Part shown: one piece after another, positions 17,812 through 26,225 of the stretch
Numbering within the stretch: position 1 is the stretch's first letter
Layout: each line of letters opens with the position of its first letter
NCBI RefSeq assembly: GCF_029892515.1
Contig: NZ_JARXVF010000007.1
Span: 62,001 to 126,000, forward strand
Length of the DNA: 64,000 nucleotides
Direction of reading: 5' to 3'
Source of the DNA: Pseudaminobacter soli (ex Li et al. 2025)
GTDB lineage: Bacteria; Pseudomonadota; Alphaproteobacteria; Rhizobiales; Rhizobiaceae
Program-made: the position numbers and the translations under genes
The notes under the pieces: model-generated
Seen by the model: only the letters and a program-made list of their open reading frames with translations
Database searches by the model: none
Told to the model about the DNA's origin: nothing

Positions 17812-19077
17812 ATGCGTAAAACACTTCTCGCCACCACCTTGCTGACGGCGCTCGGCGCCTCGGCCCTGCCGGCGCTCGCCGCCGACTGCGACATCACCGT
17901 GGGCCTCGTGATGGAACTCACCGGCCCTGCCGGCGAATACGGCCAGGCAGGCGCCAAGGCCGTCGAAATGGCGTTTCGCGACGTCAACGAAGCGGGCGGC
18001 GTCGACGACTGCAAGCTGGTGACCGACACCCGCGACAGCCAGAGCCAGGGCAATGTCGCGGTCGACCAGGCCACCCAGCTCGTCAATATCAAGAAAGTGC
18101 CGGTCGTCATCGGTGGCATCATCTCCTCGGTGTCGATCCCGATCCTCACCTCGGTCACCGCACCGGCCGGCGTGGTGCAGGTTTCGCCCGCCTCCTCCTC
18201 GCCGACGCTCACCGAGCTCGGCCGCGAGGGCAAGACCAACGGCGTGTTCTTCCGCACCATCACCTCTGACGCGCTGCAGGGCACGGCGGCAGCGAAATAT
18301 GCACTCGATCAGGGCCTCAAGAAGATCGCCATCGTCCACGTCAACAACGATTTTGGCGTGAACATGGTGCGCGAGTTCAAGGCGGCCTATGAAAAGCTCG
18401 GCGGCACCATCACCTCGGTCACGCCCTACAACGAGAAGCAGGCGAACTACTCCTCCGAAGCAAGTGCTGCCATGCAGGGCGATCCCGAAGCGCTCTACCT
18501 CGTCAGCTATCCGGTGGACGGTGCAACCATCGCCCGCGCCTGGATTTCGGGCGGCGGCGCGCAAAAATTCCTGCTCAATGATGGCATGAACTCGGCCGAA
18601 TTCATCGAAAGCGTCGGCGCGCAGTATCTCAGCGAAGCCTACGGCACCTCGTCGGGCACCAGCCCGACGGCCTCGACCGAATATTTCAACGGCAATTTCG
18701 AAGCCTTCTCCGGCGGCATCAAGGCCGACGCACCGGCAGCCGACCGCTCCTATGACGCCGGCGCCATCGTTGCGCTCGCCGTCGCCAAGGCGGGCAAGGC
18801 CGATGCGGCTGCAATCAAGGCTGCGATCCCTGAGGTGGTTGCCGAGGGCGGCGAGCCGATCCACGCTGGCAAGGAAGAGTTCGCCAAGGCGCTGAAGCTC
18901 ATCAAGGAAGGCAAGCCGATCAAGTATGAAGGCGTCATCGGCCCGGTCAGCTTCGACCAGTATGGCGACATCACCGGCCCGTTCCGCCTGTGGCAGATCA
19001 AGGACGGCGCGGTGACCACCGTGGGCGAGATGGGCGCCGACGAGGTCGGCAAGATCAAGGCCGAAACCGCCAAATAA
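17812..19077 (+). CDS. ABC transporter substrate-binding protein (LivJ-type, periplasmic)
   Basis: A 421-residue type I periplasmic binding protein with a signal peptide (about residues 1-23, ending ALPALAA). The family start follows (ITVGLVMELTGPAGEYGQAGAKAVEMAF), then VVIGGIISSVSIPILTSVTAPAGVVQVSPASS. It is the solute receptor for the LivGFHM importer encoded divergently. It sits 111 bases after the aldo/keto reductase and before a strong terminator, closing the gntR unit. Which ligand it binds cannot be told; sequence features do not point to leucine specifically. Confidence 0.92.
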   Translation: MRKTLLATTLLTALGASALPALAADCDITVGLVMELTGPAGEYGQAGAKAVEMAFRDVNEAGGVDDCKLVTDTRDSQSQGNVAVDQATQLVNIKKVPVVIGGIISSVSIPILTSVTAPAGVVQVSPASSSPTLTELGREGKTNGVFFRTITSDALQGTAAAKYALDQGLKKIAIVHVNNDFGVNMVREFKAAYEKLGGTITSVTPYNEKQANYSSEASAAMQGDPEALYLVSYPVDGATIARAWISGGGAQKFLLNDGMNSAEFIESVGAQYLSEAYGTSSGTSPTASTEYFNGNFEAFSGGIKADAPAADRSYDAGAIVALAVAKAGKADAAAIKAAIPEVVAEGGEPIHAGKEEFAKALKLIKEGKPIKYEGVIGPVSFDQYGDITGPFRLWQIKDGAVTTVGEMGADEVGKIKAETAK

Positions 19078-19120
19078 GACCGGCCTCGACGCCGCATCCA
19101 ACGACAAGACACTCCCCTCT

Positions 19121-19147
19121 ACGCCGGCTTCCAGCCGGCGTTTTTTT
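19121..19147 (+). terminator. Rho-independent terminator after the binding-protein gene
   Basis: A 9-bp perfect stem (ACGCCGGCT / AGCCGGCGT) with a 3-base loop runs into seven T. Confidence 0.94.
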
Positions 19148-19284
19148 ATGTGCGCACTTGCAATTAACGCCCGGAAAGATCGCGACTTTTTCCGCTCGGC
19201 GCGTCGCATTAGCGACAGCACGTAACAGAAACGAAAATATCGAAAATCCATAAACTATTGCATTTAAACGATAAATGTGTTTAT

Positions 19285-19302
19285 ATTGAATGATAATTCA
19301 AT
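19285..19302. promoter_or_regulatory. BetI-like operator dyad in front of the Rieske gene (site 1)
   Basis: Perfect 7-bp inverted repeat ATTGAAT-GATA-ATTCAAT, 19 bases before the Rieske start codon in an AT-rich promoter region. It shares the pattern TTGAAY-N4-RTTCAR with sites at 26057 and 34345. From memory, enterobacterial BetI operators have a very similar TTATATTGAACG half. Confidence 0.75.
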
Positions 19303-19321
19303 AAGAAACAGGGGTGCCACC

Positions 19322-20530
19322 ATGAATCCGCACATTCGCGACATCAGGGTTCCGACCGATTGGGACCGCCGCGGCCTGCCCGGCTGGGCCTATCACAGCC
19401 CGGCCCTGCTGGAGCTGGAGAAGGAGCATCTCTTCCGCAATCACTGGCAGATCATCGGCCACGTTTCCGACGTGCCGGAGCCGGGCGATTATCTCACCAT
19501 GGACGTGGTGGGCGAGCGCGCGCTCGTGGTGCGCGGCAAGGATGGCGTTGTGCGCGGCTTCCACAATATCTGCCGCCATCGCGGCAGCCGCGTGGTCGCC
19601 GACGAGCGCGGGAGCTGCAAGAACGCGCTGGTGTGTCCGTTCCACGGCTGGGTCTACAATCTCGACGGCACGCTGCGCGGCGCAGCAAAGCCGAAATCCT
19701 TCCCTGAGCTCGACAAGAACGAGTTTGGCCTTGCGCCGCTCGAACTCGAAATTTGGATGGGTTTGATCTTCATCCGCTTCCGCAAGGGCCCGCAGCCCTC
19801 GGTCGCCGAACTCCTGCGCCCCTTCGAAGAGGAGCTGTCGCACTACGGTATCGCCGAGATGGTGCCGGCAAACGGCGTGTGGACACAGACCAGCCCGGTC
19901 AACTGGAAGTCGGTGCGCGACGTCGACAATGAAGGCTACCACGTCGCCATGGCCCACCCGGCGCTGCAGGATCTCTATGGCGCAAGCTATTATGACGAGC
20001 CATTCGTCAACGGCGTGTCACGCTCCTTTGCCACCTACAACCCGCATGCCGGCCGCCGCTGGAGCGTCGGGCGCTATGTCAATGTCGCGCCCGAGCCGAC
20101 GCACCTGCCCGACCGGCTGAAGAAGGCCTGGATCTACTACGGCATGTTCCCCAATGCGGTGATCGCGGTGACGCCGGAGACCACGCAGTTCTACCAGGAG
20201 TTCCCGCTGTCGACCGGCGAGACGCTGCTGCGCAGCGCGATCTATCGCTACCGCGACGAAAGCCGTGAACAGGCCGCGGCTCGCTACCTGTCATACCGCA
20301 TCGACCGCGACACCCAGGCGGAGGACGTCCAGCTCTCGATCTGGTCGAACGAATCCATGCTGTCGGAGGCCTTTGCCGGCTTCTACCTCTCCGACCTCGA
20401 ATATGGCGTGCGCACGCATCACGACCATCTGCGCGCCCGGCTTCCGGTGCTGGCCCTGGAAGCCGCCCCTGACGAGACGGAGATGGCCGGCATCAACGAG
20501 GCGATGCGGCCACACACTCCTCATGCCTGA
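19322..20530 (+). CDS. Rieske-type oxygenase, alpha subunit (probable N-demethylating or ring-hydroxylating)
   Basis: A 402-residue oxygenase subunit. The Rieske 2Fe-2S site is C84-R-H86 and C105-PF-H108. The catalytic iron site is the usual Asp/His/His cluster in VRDVDNEGYHVAMAHP near residue 205. Relatives of this single-subunit type include glycine betaine, stachydrine and carnitine oxygenases as well as ring hydroxylases. The BetI-like operator directly upstream, shared with amine uptake and amine oxidase genes, favours a quaternary amine substrate. No Rieske reductase gene is seen in the window, so its electron donor must be elsewhere. ATG 19322 is chosen because the frame upstream runs through the operator. 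Confidence 0.88.
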   Translation: MNPHIRDIRVPTDWDRRGLPGWAYHSPALLELEKEHLFRNHWQIIGHVSDVPEPGDYLTMDVVGERALVVRGKDGVVRGFHNICRHRGSRVVADERGSCKNALVCPFHGWVYNLDGTLRGAAKPKSFPELDKNEFGLAPLELEIWMGLIFIRFRKGPQPSVAELLRPFEEELSHYGIAEMVPANGVWTQTSPVNWKSVRDVDNEGYHVAMAHPALQDLYGASYYDEPFVNGVSRSFATYNPHAGRRWSVGRYVNVAPEPTHLPDRLKKAWIYYGMFPNAVIAVTPETTQFYQEFPLSTGETLLRSAIYRYRDESREQAAARYLSYRIDRDTQAEDVQLSIWSNESMLSEAFAGFYLSDLEYGVRTHHDHLRARLPVLALEAAPDETEMAGINEAMRPHTPHA

Positions 20531-20545
20531 GACAGCCAACGACAT

Positions 20546-20583
20546 GATGAGGCGGCTTGGGGAGTGCCCTTAGCCGCCTCATC
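20546..20583 (+). terminator. Long hairpin after the Rieske gene, weak terminator
   Basis: A perfect 12-bp stem (GATGAGGCGGCT / AGCCGCCTCATC) with a 14-base loop starts 15 bases after the stop codon. There is no T run after it, so termination may be weak or factor-assisted. The rest of the 20531-20854 gap holds no recognisable gene. Confidence 0.6.
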
Positions 20584-20854
20584 GTTGCTCGCGCGAATCG
20601 AATGGCTATTTGCGTTTTTTGGTGTCCGACCTGATGAACATCAAGAGCCTGACCACTTCATAAAACAGATCGTTTATGGTTTGCAGCCAGGCTCGAACTC
20701 GACCCATCCGGGCAATCCTTGTCGACAAAGTCGAAACCAAGCATGCTTCTTGTGCTTGCGCATCGGGCGCTTCGGGGAGAAATTGAGCGCAATCGTCTTG
20801 GGTGGCGCGCCGCGACGAGCCGGCTAAACGGCCGCGGCAGTGGAGGGCATAGTC

Positions 20855-21994
20855 ATGACCAGCCTTCTGTCGGAGAAAAGGTTCTCCGAACTGATCGGAA
20901 CGATCTACGATTGCACCCTCGACCCCTCACGCTGGGATGCGACGCTTGCCGAGGTCAAGGAGGTGTTCGATGGCGAGTCCATCATACTTTCCTTGAACGA
21001 CATGCGTTCGGATCGACTGCTGATCGACAGAAGCGTCGGCTGGACACCTGAATGGCGCGAGCGCCGTGATCGCCACCTGACGGAAATCCATGCGCGGGTT
21101 TCGGAGTGGCTGGCCGTCGCGCCTTCGCTAGACGCCCCGTTCATCGCCTCGCGCCACCTCCCTTCGTACGATGCTGGCGTGTCTCCCTATGTGAAGGATG
21201 TGCTCGCCCCGCTGGGCATTGCCGATGTAATGCATCTGTTCCTCATGCAGACGCCGACGCATGTCTCTGAGCTCGTCATCATGCATCATGAGCGTTATGG
21301 CGTGGCGACCGAGCGGGAAATCGAACTCGCCGCGCTGCTCCTGCCGCATTTGCGACGGGCCGTCACAATCAGCCGCGTGCTCGACGCACAGGCCATCGAG
21401 CATCGACAACTCGCGGACGCGCTGGACGCACTGTCCTGCGGGGTAGTGCTGATCGACAGGCGCGGCGCCATCTTGCATCCCAACCGCGCCGCCGAGCGAA
21501 TGTTTTGTAACGGCGGCCCGCTGCGAAATGACCGCGGCGTCTTGCGAGTTCGCCATCCGTCCGCCGCGCGAGAGCTACGGGCGGCGATCCTGCTCGCGGC
21601 GGAAGACGAAACGACCATCGGCGCGACCGGCCTTGCCGTTCGCCTCACCGCGTCCGACGAAAAGCCGGTGTTCGCGCATGTGCTGCCGATGGCCGGCAGC
21701 GATCGGCGCAGGGAGATGGAGCCGGCTGCGGTCGCAGCGATCTTCATCGGCGCGCCGGCGGACGAACGGGCAGCAGCCAAGGCACTCGCCACTACCTTCG
21801 AGCTCACTCAGGCGGAAACGCGCTTTCTTGCCGGTTTCCTGTCCGGAAAGACCCTGACGGAAGTGGCAGCGCACCTCGACATTGCCCAGACCACGGCCAA
21901 GACGCATCTTCGCAACATCTTTGCCAAGACCGGTACCTGCCGTCAGGCTGACCTGATGCGACTGGCCATGCAGATGCTGCCCCCGGCGAGGTAA
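20855..21994 (+). CDS. LuxR-family transcriptional regulator
   Basis: A 379-residue regulator. The C-terminal 65 residues are a LuxR/NarL helix-turn-helix (FELTQAETRFLAGFLSGKTLTEVAAHLDIAQTTAKTHLRNIFAKTG). The long N-terminal part (about 1-180) resembles an uncharacterised sensor region, followed by a PAS-like segment (ALDALSCGVVLIDRRGAILHPNRAAERMF). No phosphoacceptor receiver domain is present. ATG 20855 is chosen because GGAGGG stands 7 bases upstream; the GTG at 20840 is less likely. It is isolated from its neighbours and its targets are unknown. Confidence 0.88.
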   Translation: MTSLLSEKRFSELIGTIYDCTLDPSRWDATLAEVKEVFDGESIILSLNDMRSDRLLIDRSVGWTPEWRERRDRHLTEIHARVSEWLAVAPSLDAPFIASRHLPSYDAGVSPYVKDVLAPLGIADVMHLFLMQTPTHVSELVIMHHERYGVATEREIELAALLLPHLRRAVTISRVLDAQAIEHRQLADALDALSCGVVLIDRRGAILHPNRAAERMFCNGGPLRNDRGVLRVRHPSAARELRAAILLAAEDETTIGATGLAVRLTASDEKPVFAHVLPMAGSDRRREMEPAAVAAIFIGAPADERAAAKALATTFELTQAETRFLAGFLSGKTLTEVAAHLDIAQTTAKTHLRNIFAKTGTCRQADLMRLAMQMLPPAR

Positions 21995-22121
21995 GCGCCC
22001 CTTCTGCCAAGGTCTTGCCGCGGACATTGCCCGCAGCAAGTAGCGCCTCGCCGACGGGCCCGACGTCCTTGGCCTAAACCGACCATCTTGCTCGTCGCGC
22101 CGGCTCTGCTACAGAAAGGCC

Positions 22122-22595
22122 ATGTCCAAGACCACGCCCGCCACGCTTGCGCTGACCAAAGCCGGCATACAATTCACCCTCGCCACCTATGACTACGACG
22201 TTGGCGCCGAGCGCGTCGGCCTGCAGGCCGCTGATGCAATGGGGGTTCCGGCTTCGATCGTGCTCAAGTCGCTGATGGTCGAGGTCGACGGTAAACCGGC
22301 CTGCGTGGTGGTGCCCTCCGATCAGGAGGTCAACATGAAGAAGGTAGCGGCCGCCTTCGACGGCAAGTCGGCGAACATGATGAAACCGGCCGACGCCGAG
22401 CGGCTGACCGGCTACAAGGTTGGCGGCATCAGCCCCTTCGGCCAGCGCAAGCAGGTGCCGACGGCCGTGGAGGAAATGGCCACCCTTGAGGACGACGTCT
22501 TCCTCAATGGCGGCCAGAGAGGCCTGCAGATCCGCATGCGCCCCGACGATCTTATCCAGGCGCTGGGAGCCAAGGTGGCGGACCTCATTCGATAA
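22122..22595 (+). CDS. ybaK: Cys-tRNA(Pro)/Cys-tRNA deacylase YbaK family
   Basis: A 157-residue trans-editing enzyme of the YbaK/EbsC type, which hydrolyses Cys mis-attached to tRNA-Pro. The family pattern is clear: TPATLALTKAGIQFTLATYDYD at the N-terminus, the conserved Lys in SIVLKSLMVEVDGK, and GYKVGGISPFGQRKQVPT. NGGQRGLQIRMRPDDL lies at the end. Length is normal. It stands alone between two regulator genes. Confidence 0.93.
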   Translation: MSKTTPATLALTKAGIQFTLATYDYDVGAERVGLQAADAMGVPASIVLKSLMVEVDGKPACVVVPSDQEVNMKKVAAAFDGKSANMMKPADAERLTGYKVGGISPFGQRKQVPTAVEEMATLEDDVFLNGGQRGLQIRMRPDDLIQALGAKVADLIR

Positions 22596-22758
22596 TGCCG
22601 CCCTTGAAAACACCTTGCCCACCAGTGGCCAGAGATAACAGCCACTAGACGAGGAGGCCTTGATGCTTTCTTTCTTCGCCAGCTAGAATGCCTGCCGGCA
22701 CGGAACACCGACGGCTTCGCGGTCTCTCCCAACCGCACACCCCGACATTGAGGACGGC

Positions 22759-23655
22759 ATGCAACTTCGCCATCTCAGGACATTCGTTGCGGTTGCCGAT
22801 ACTCTGAACTTCACCCGAGCGGCCGAACGCATTCATCTTTCCCAGTCGAGTGTCACCGAACAGGTGCAGACGCTCGAGGCTGACATCGGTGCGCGGCTAT
22901 TTGACCGGTCGCGAAAGGGGATCACTCTCACACCGGCGGGCGAGCGCCTGCTGGGCTACGCAGCCGAGTTGCTCAAGCTGGCCGAGGAAGCGCAATCCGC
23001 AGTCACTGGCGCTTCCGACGTATCGGGAAGCCTCACCATTGGCGGCCTGGAAACGCTTTGCACGGCCCGGCTGTCGCAACTACTTGCGGAGTTCCACCGC
23101 CGGCACCCAACCGTGGAACTGACGCTGAGAACAGCAGACAGCAGCGGCTTACGAAGTGGCATCAGGAGCGGGGACCTCGATGTCGGCTTCATCTTCGGGC
23201 AAGCGATGGCGGGGCTGGACCTTCAAAGCGAAACAGTTATGCAGGAGGACCTTCTGGTCATCCTGCCAGCCGGACATCGGTTGGCGGGACGCTTGGAGGC
23301 CGGGCCCGAGGACCTCGCTGAAGACGTGTTTCTTGTGACGCAGGAGGGCTGTGTCTACCGCAGAATGTTCGACGAGGCATTCGCCCAATCATTGCCGGAA
23401 CGTCCCAAGCTTGTCGGAGAGTTTGCGAGCATCGGCTCGATCAGAGGCTTGGTGGATGCCGGATTGGGTTGCGCCCTCGTTCCGAGAGCAGCCCTCCTGG
23501 AGCAATCCGAAAGGTTGGTCGCGATCGCATGGAAGGGCAGTAGCCGCACAGTGCCCATGACGATGATGTGGCGTCGCAAACGCGTTCGGTCGCCGGCGGT
23601 GGCGGCATTCCTAACCACCGCCAGGGAATTCTTCGTCGATCACACCAGACGCTGA
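22759..23655 (+). CDS. LysR-family transcriptional regulator
   Basis: A 298-residue regulator with the standard LysR N-terminal helix-turn-helix (LRTFVAVADTLNFTRAAERIHLSQSSVTEQVQTLE, residues 5-39) and a two-lobed effector domain beginning near residue 90 (VSGSLTIGGLETLC). It converges with the SDR gene, overlapping it by 16 bases at the 3' ends. Most LysR proteins control a divergent neighbour; here the upstream gene runs in the same direction, so the target is not evident. The SDR is a possible target only by proximity. Confidence 0.92.
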   Translation: MQLRHLRTFVAVADTLNFTRAAERIHLSQSSVTEQVQTLEADIGARLFDRSRKGITLTPAGERLLGYAAELLKLAEEAQSAVTGASDVSGSLTIGGLETLCTARLSQLLAEFHRRHPTVELTLRTADSSGLRSGIRSGDLDVGFIFGQAMAGLDLQSETVMQEDLLVILPAGHRLAGRLEAGPEDLAEDVFLVTQEGCVYRRMFDEAFAQSLPERPKLVGEFASIGSIRGLVDAGLGCALVPRAALLEQSERLVAIAWKGSSRTVPMTMMWRRKRVRSPAVAAFLTTAREFFVDHTRR

Positions 23656-24374
23656 CCGCCGTCGACGTGAACGACCGTGCCGGAAATAAAGCCGTTCCGC
23701 ATGACCGCCTCGATTGCGTGCGCGATATCGCTCGCCTCGCCGACGCGCCCGACTGGGAGCCTCTTTGCCATGGCTGCCAGCGTGACCGCTGCTCCCTCGC
23801 CCGCAACCGAACCCCAGATAGGCGTGTCGACCCAACCCGGCGAGATCGCATTCACGCGTATCGGCGCGAGTTCGAGCGCAAGCGCATAAACGAGAGATTC
23901 GATCGCCCCGTTGATCGCGGCCACCACGGTCCCCTTCGGCGCAGGCCGATAAGCCGCGATCCCGGACGTGAAGGTGATGGAGCCGCCAGCGGTAAGACGC
24001 GGTGCGCCATGCTTTGCCAGCAGAAGAGGCGCGATTACCTTTGAGTCCAAGACCCGGCGCGCGATGGAAATATCCATGGAAGGCAGCAGCACATAGACAC
24101 CGCTAACATCGGCGGCAGTCGATACGATGTGATCGATGTCACCGGCCGAACTGAACAGCCGCACTACATCCTCCTCACACGTAGCATCGGCGGCAACGGT
24201 TTGTAGCCGGGGCGCATTGCCAAGTTTTGCCCGGGCCTGCGCGAGTCGCTCGGCACTTCTGCCCGCAATCGTGACCGCGATACCTGTCGCAAGCAGCTTC
24301 TCGGCAAGGGCAAGTCCCATTCCCGAGCTGCCGCCGACGATAAGGACATGCTCATGCGAATTTCGATCTTCCAA
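23640..24374 (-). CDS. Divergent short-chain dehydrogenase/reductase (SDR) without canonical YxxxK
   Basis: A 244-residue SDR-fold protein. The cofactor loop GGSSGMG lies near residue 15, DATCEEDV and the IVSTAADVSG segment follow, and the later part matches SDRs well (LALELAPIRVNAISPGWVDTP, VHVDGGQRLV). The position of the catalytic YxxxK, after SGIAAYRPAPKG, reads VAAING, so both Tyr and Lys appear replaced. TTG 24374 is preferred as start because GAGGAG lies about 7 bases upstream; the longest frame begins at TTG 24401. Enzyme activity is uncertain. It is convergent with the LysR gene. Confidence 0.82.
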   Translation of the reverse strand: MEDRNSHEHVLIVGGSSGMGLALAEKLLATGIAVTIAGRSAERLAQARAKLGNAPRLQTVAADATCEEDVVRLFSSAGDIDHIVSTAADVSGVYVLLPSMDISIARRVLDSKVIAPLLLAKHGAPRLTAGGSITFTSGIAAYRPAPKGTVVAAINGAIESLVYALALELAPIRVNAISPGWVDTPIWGSVAGEGAAVTLAAMAKRLPVGRVGEASDIAHAIEAVMRNGFISGTVVHVDGGQRLV

Positions 24375-24563
24375 AGACAGTCTCCTCAAGCCGTACCGCA
24401 AGGCGCCACGCTGCGCCCCGAACTGCCAGAGAACTAGCCCGCTGCGAGTGACGGAAGGAAACGGGAAGATACGATTGTGGTCATCGCCGAATCCGATGAC
24501 AGCAGATCGAAGTCACGGGAATGCCTGACTAAGCTCTGCGAGAGGCGATACTTTCAAGCCCAC

Positions 24564-25985
24564 TCACCCCCGCCAGACGCCCTCTTTCCGCAGATCGTCC
24601 ATCGTGCGCGAAATGCCCTCGCGCAGAATGCCCACCATGTCGTCTATCTGCTCCTTGGTTATCGTCAGCGGCGGCGACATCACGCACATATTGATCAGCG
24701 GCCGCACCAGGAGGCCGAGCTCGTGGCAATGCGCGTCGATGCGCATGCCGACATTGCGGTCGAGCTCCAGCGGGTTCTTGCTCTCGCGGTCGGCCACGCA
24801 ATCCACGCAGGCCATGAGGCCGAGCCCACGCACCTCGCCCACCAGCGGCAGCTCTTCCAGGCTCTTCAGCTGCGCCTGGAAATAGGGCGCCACGGCGCGC
24901 GCATGCGCAAGGATGCCGCCTTCGAGCAGGTCGAGATTTTTCAGCGCCACCGCGCAGCCCACCGGATGGCTCGAATAGGTCAGCCCATGGGCATACATCG
25001 CCGTCGGATGGTTGGAGCGGCGCAGTTCCTGAAGCAGGCGCTGTGACACGATCATGCCGCCGAGCGGGAAATAGCCCGAGGTCACGCCCTTGGCGAAGGT
25101 GATGATGTCGGGGTCGATGCCGAACACGTCCTCGGAAGCGAAGACATGACCGAGCCGGCCGAAGGCGGTCACCACCTCGTCCGAAACGTAAAGAATATCG
25201 TTGTCGCGGCAGATTTTGCGGATGCGCGGCAGATAGCCGTCAGGCGGCACGATGACGCCGCCGGAAGCCTGCACCGGCTCGCCCACGAAGGCGCCGATCT
25301 TGTCGGCGCCGATGCGCTTCACGGTTTCTTCGAACTCGGCCACCAGGCTGTCCGTGAAGGCCACGATGCTCATGCCCGCCGGTCGGCGGAACGGGTCGGG
25401 CGACGACAGCTTTATCACAAGGTCGTCGGCGCCATCCATCCAGTCGCGGTCGCGCGGGCGGCCGTTGAGCGAAGCCGACAGATAGGTCGAGCCGTGATAG
25501 GCGCCGCCGCGCGACAGGATCAGCTTCTTCTCGGGCCGGCCGCGCACATTGTTGTAGAACTGCATGAAGCGCAGCGCGCTTTCCACCGCCGACGAGCCGC
25601 CGGTGGTGAAGAAGACGTGGCTGAGATCGCCCGGCGCGTGGCCAGCAATGCGCTCGGCCAGCACGGCGGAGGCCTCGTTCATCGTGTACCAGGGCGTGTT
25701 GTAGGAAAGCTGCATGGACTGGTCGTACATCACCCGCGCCAGCTCCTCGCGGCGGTGGCCGACATTGGTGCACCACATGCCCGCCGGCCCGTCGATCAGC
25801 TTCTTGCCGGTGCCGTCGGTGATGTAGATGCCGTCGCCCTCGCCGATCAGGCTGCGCGCCTCGGCGCCGATCTCGCCGGCGGTCGGCCATGGCTGCACCA
25901 GATGGCGCTTGGCGAGTTCCACCGCCTCTTCGCCGGTCAGCGCCTCGCCGGCCATCACCGTCATCATGTCCTGTGCCGCAGCCAT
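24564..25985 (-). CDS. Class III (omega-type) aminotransferase, PLP-dependent
   Basis: A 473-residue fold-type I aminotransferase. Features seen are the GGSSAVESALRF phosphate-binding turn, AYHGSTYLSASL, the cofactor Asp269 in YVSDEVVTAFGR, and the Schiff-base Lys299 in ITFAKGVTSGYFPLGG. The family includes putrescine-pyruvate (SpuC), taurine and beta-alanine aminotransferases. It is divergent from the ABC permease genes, and the two units share the BetI-like operator at 26057-26074. It therefore probably removes the amino group from the imported compound or from a product of its demethylation. Confidence 0.92.
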   Translation of the reverse strand: MAAAQDMMTVMAGEALTGEEAVELAKRHLVQPWPTAGEIGAEARSLIGEGDGIYITDGTGKKLIDGPAGMWCTNVGHRREELARVMYDQSMQLSYNTPWYTMNEASAVLAERIAGHAPGDLSHVFFTTGGSSAVESALRFMQFYNNVRGRPEKKLILSRGGAYHGSTYLSASLNGRPRDRDWMDGADDLVIKLSSPDPFRRPAGMSIVAFTDSLVAEFEETVKRIGADKIGAFVGEPVQASGGVIVPPDGYLPRIRKICRDNDILYVSDEVVTAFGRLGHVFASEDVFGIDPDIITFAKGVTSGYFPLGGMIVSQRLLQELRRSNHPTAMYAHGLTYSSHPVGCAVALKNLDLLEGGILAHARAVAPYFQAQLKSLEELPLVGEVRGLGLMACVDCVADRESKNPLELDRNVGMRIDAHCHELGLLVRPLINMCVMSPPLTITKEQIDDMVGILREGISRTMDDLRKEGVWRG

Positions 25986-26056
25986 TTTCTCCCCTTTCCG
26001 AAACGCGCCGCCCCGGGCCGCCCATACGGCAGGGACCAGACGACATTCAACATCAT

Positions 26057-26074
26057 ATTGAATGTCCGTTCAAT
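26057..26074. promoter_or_regulatory. BetI-like operator dyad between aminotransferase and ABC transporter (site 2)
   Basis: ATTGAAT-GTCC-GTTCAAT, a 7-bp inverted repeat with one mismatch, lies in the 240-base divergent intergenic region. The wider sequence (CATATTGAATGTCCG and TTCAATCAAT) is close to the remembered E. coli BetI box. Confidence 0.75.
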
Positions 26075-26225
26075 CAATATCACAGAAATAGCGCTTGATT
26101 TCAATCCGAGGATGAGCTCAAGATGATGAAAAGCCGGCGCACGCAGGGAACCGTGACGCCGGCAAAGATAATGGGATGGTCATGCGGAACGCATTCGAAC
26201 CGGCATATTCGCGCGAGCCGCACCA

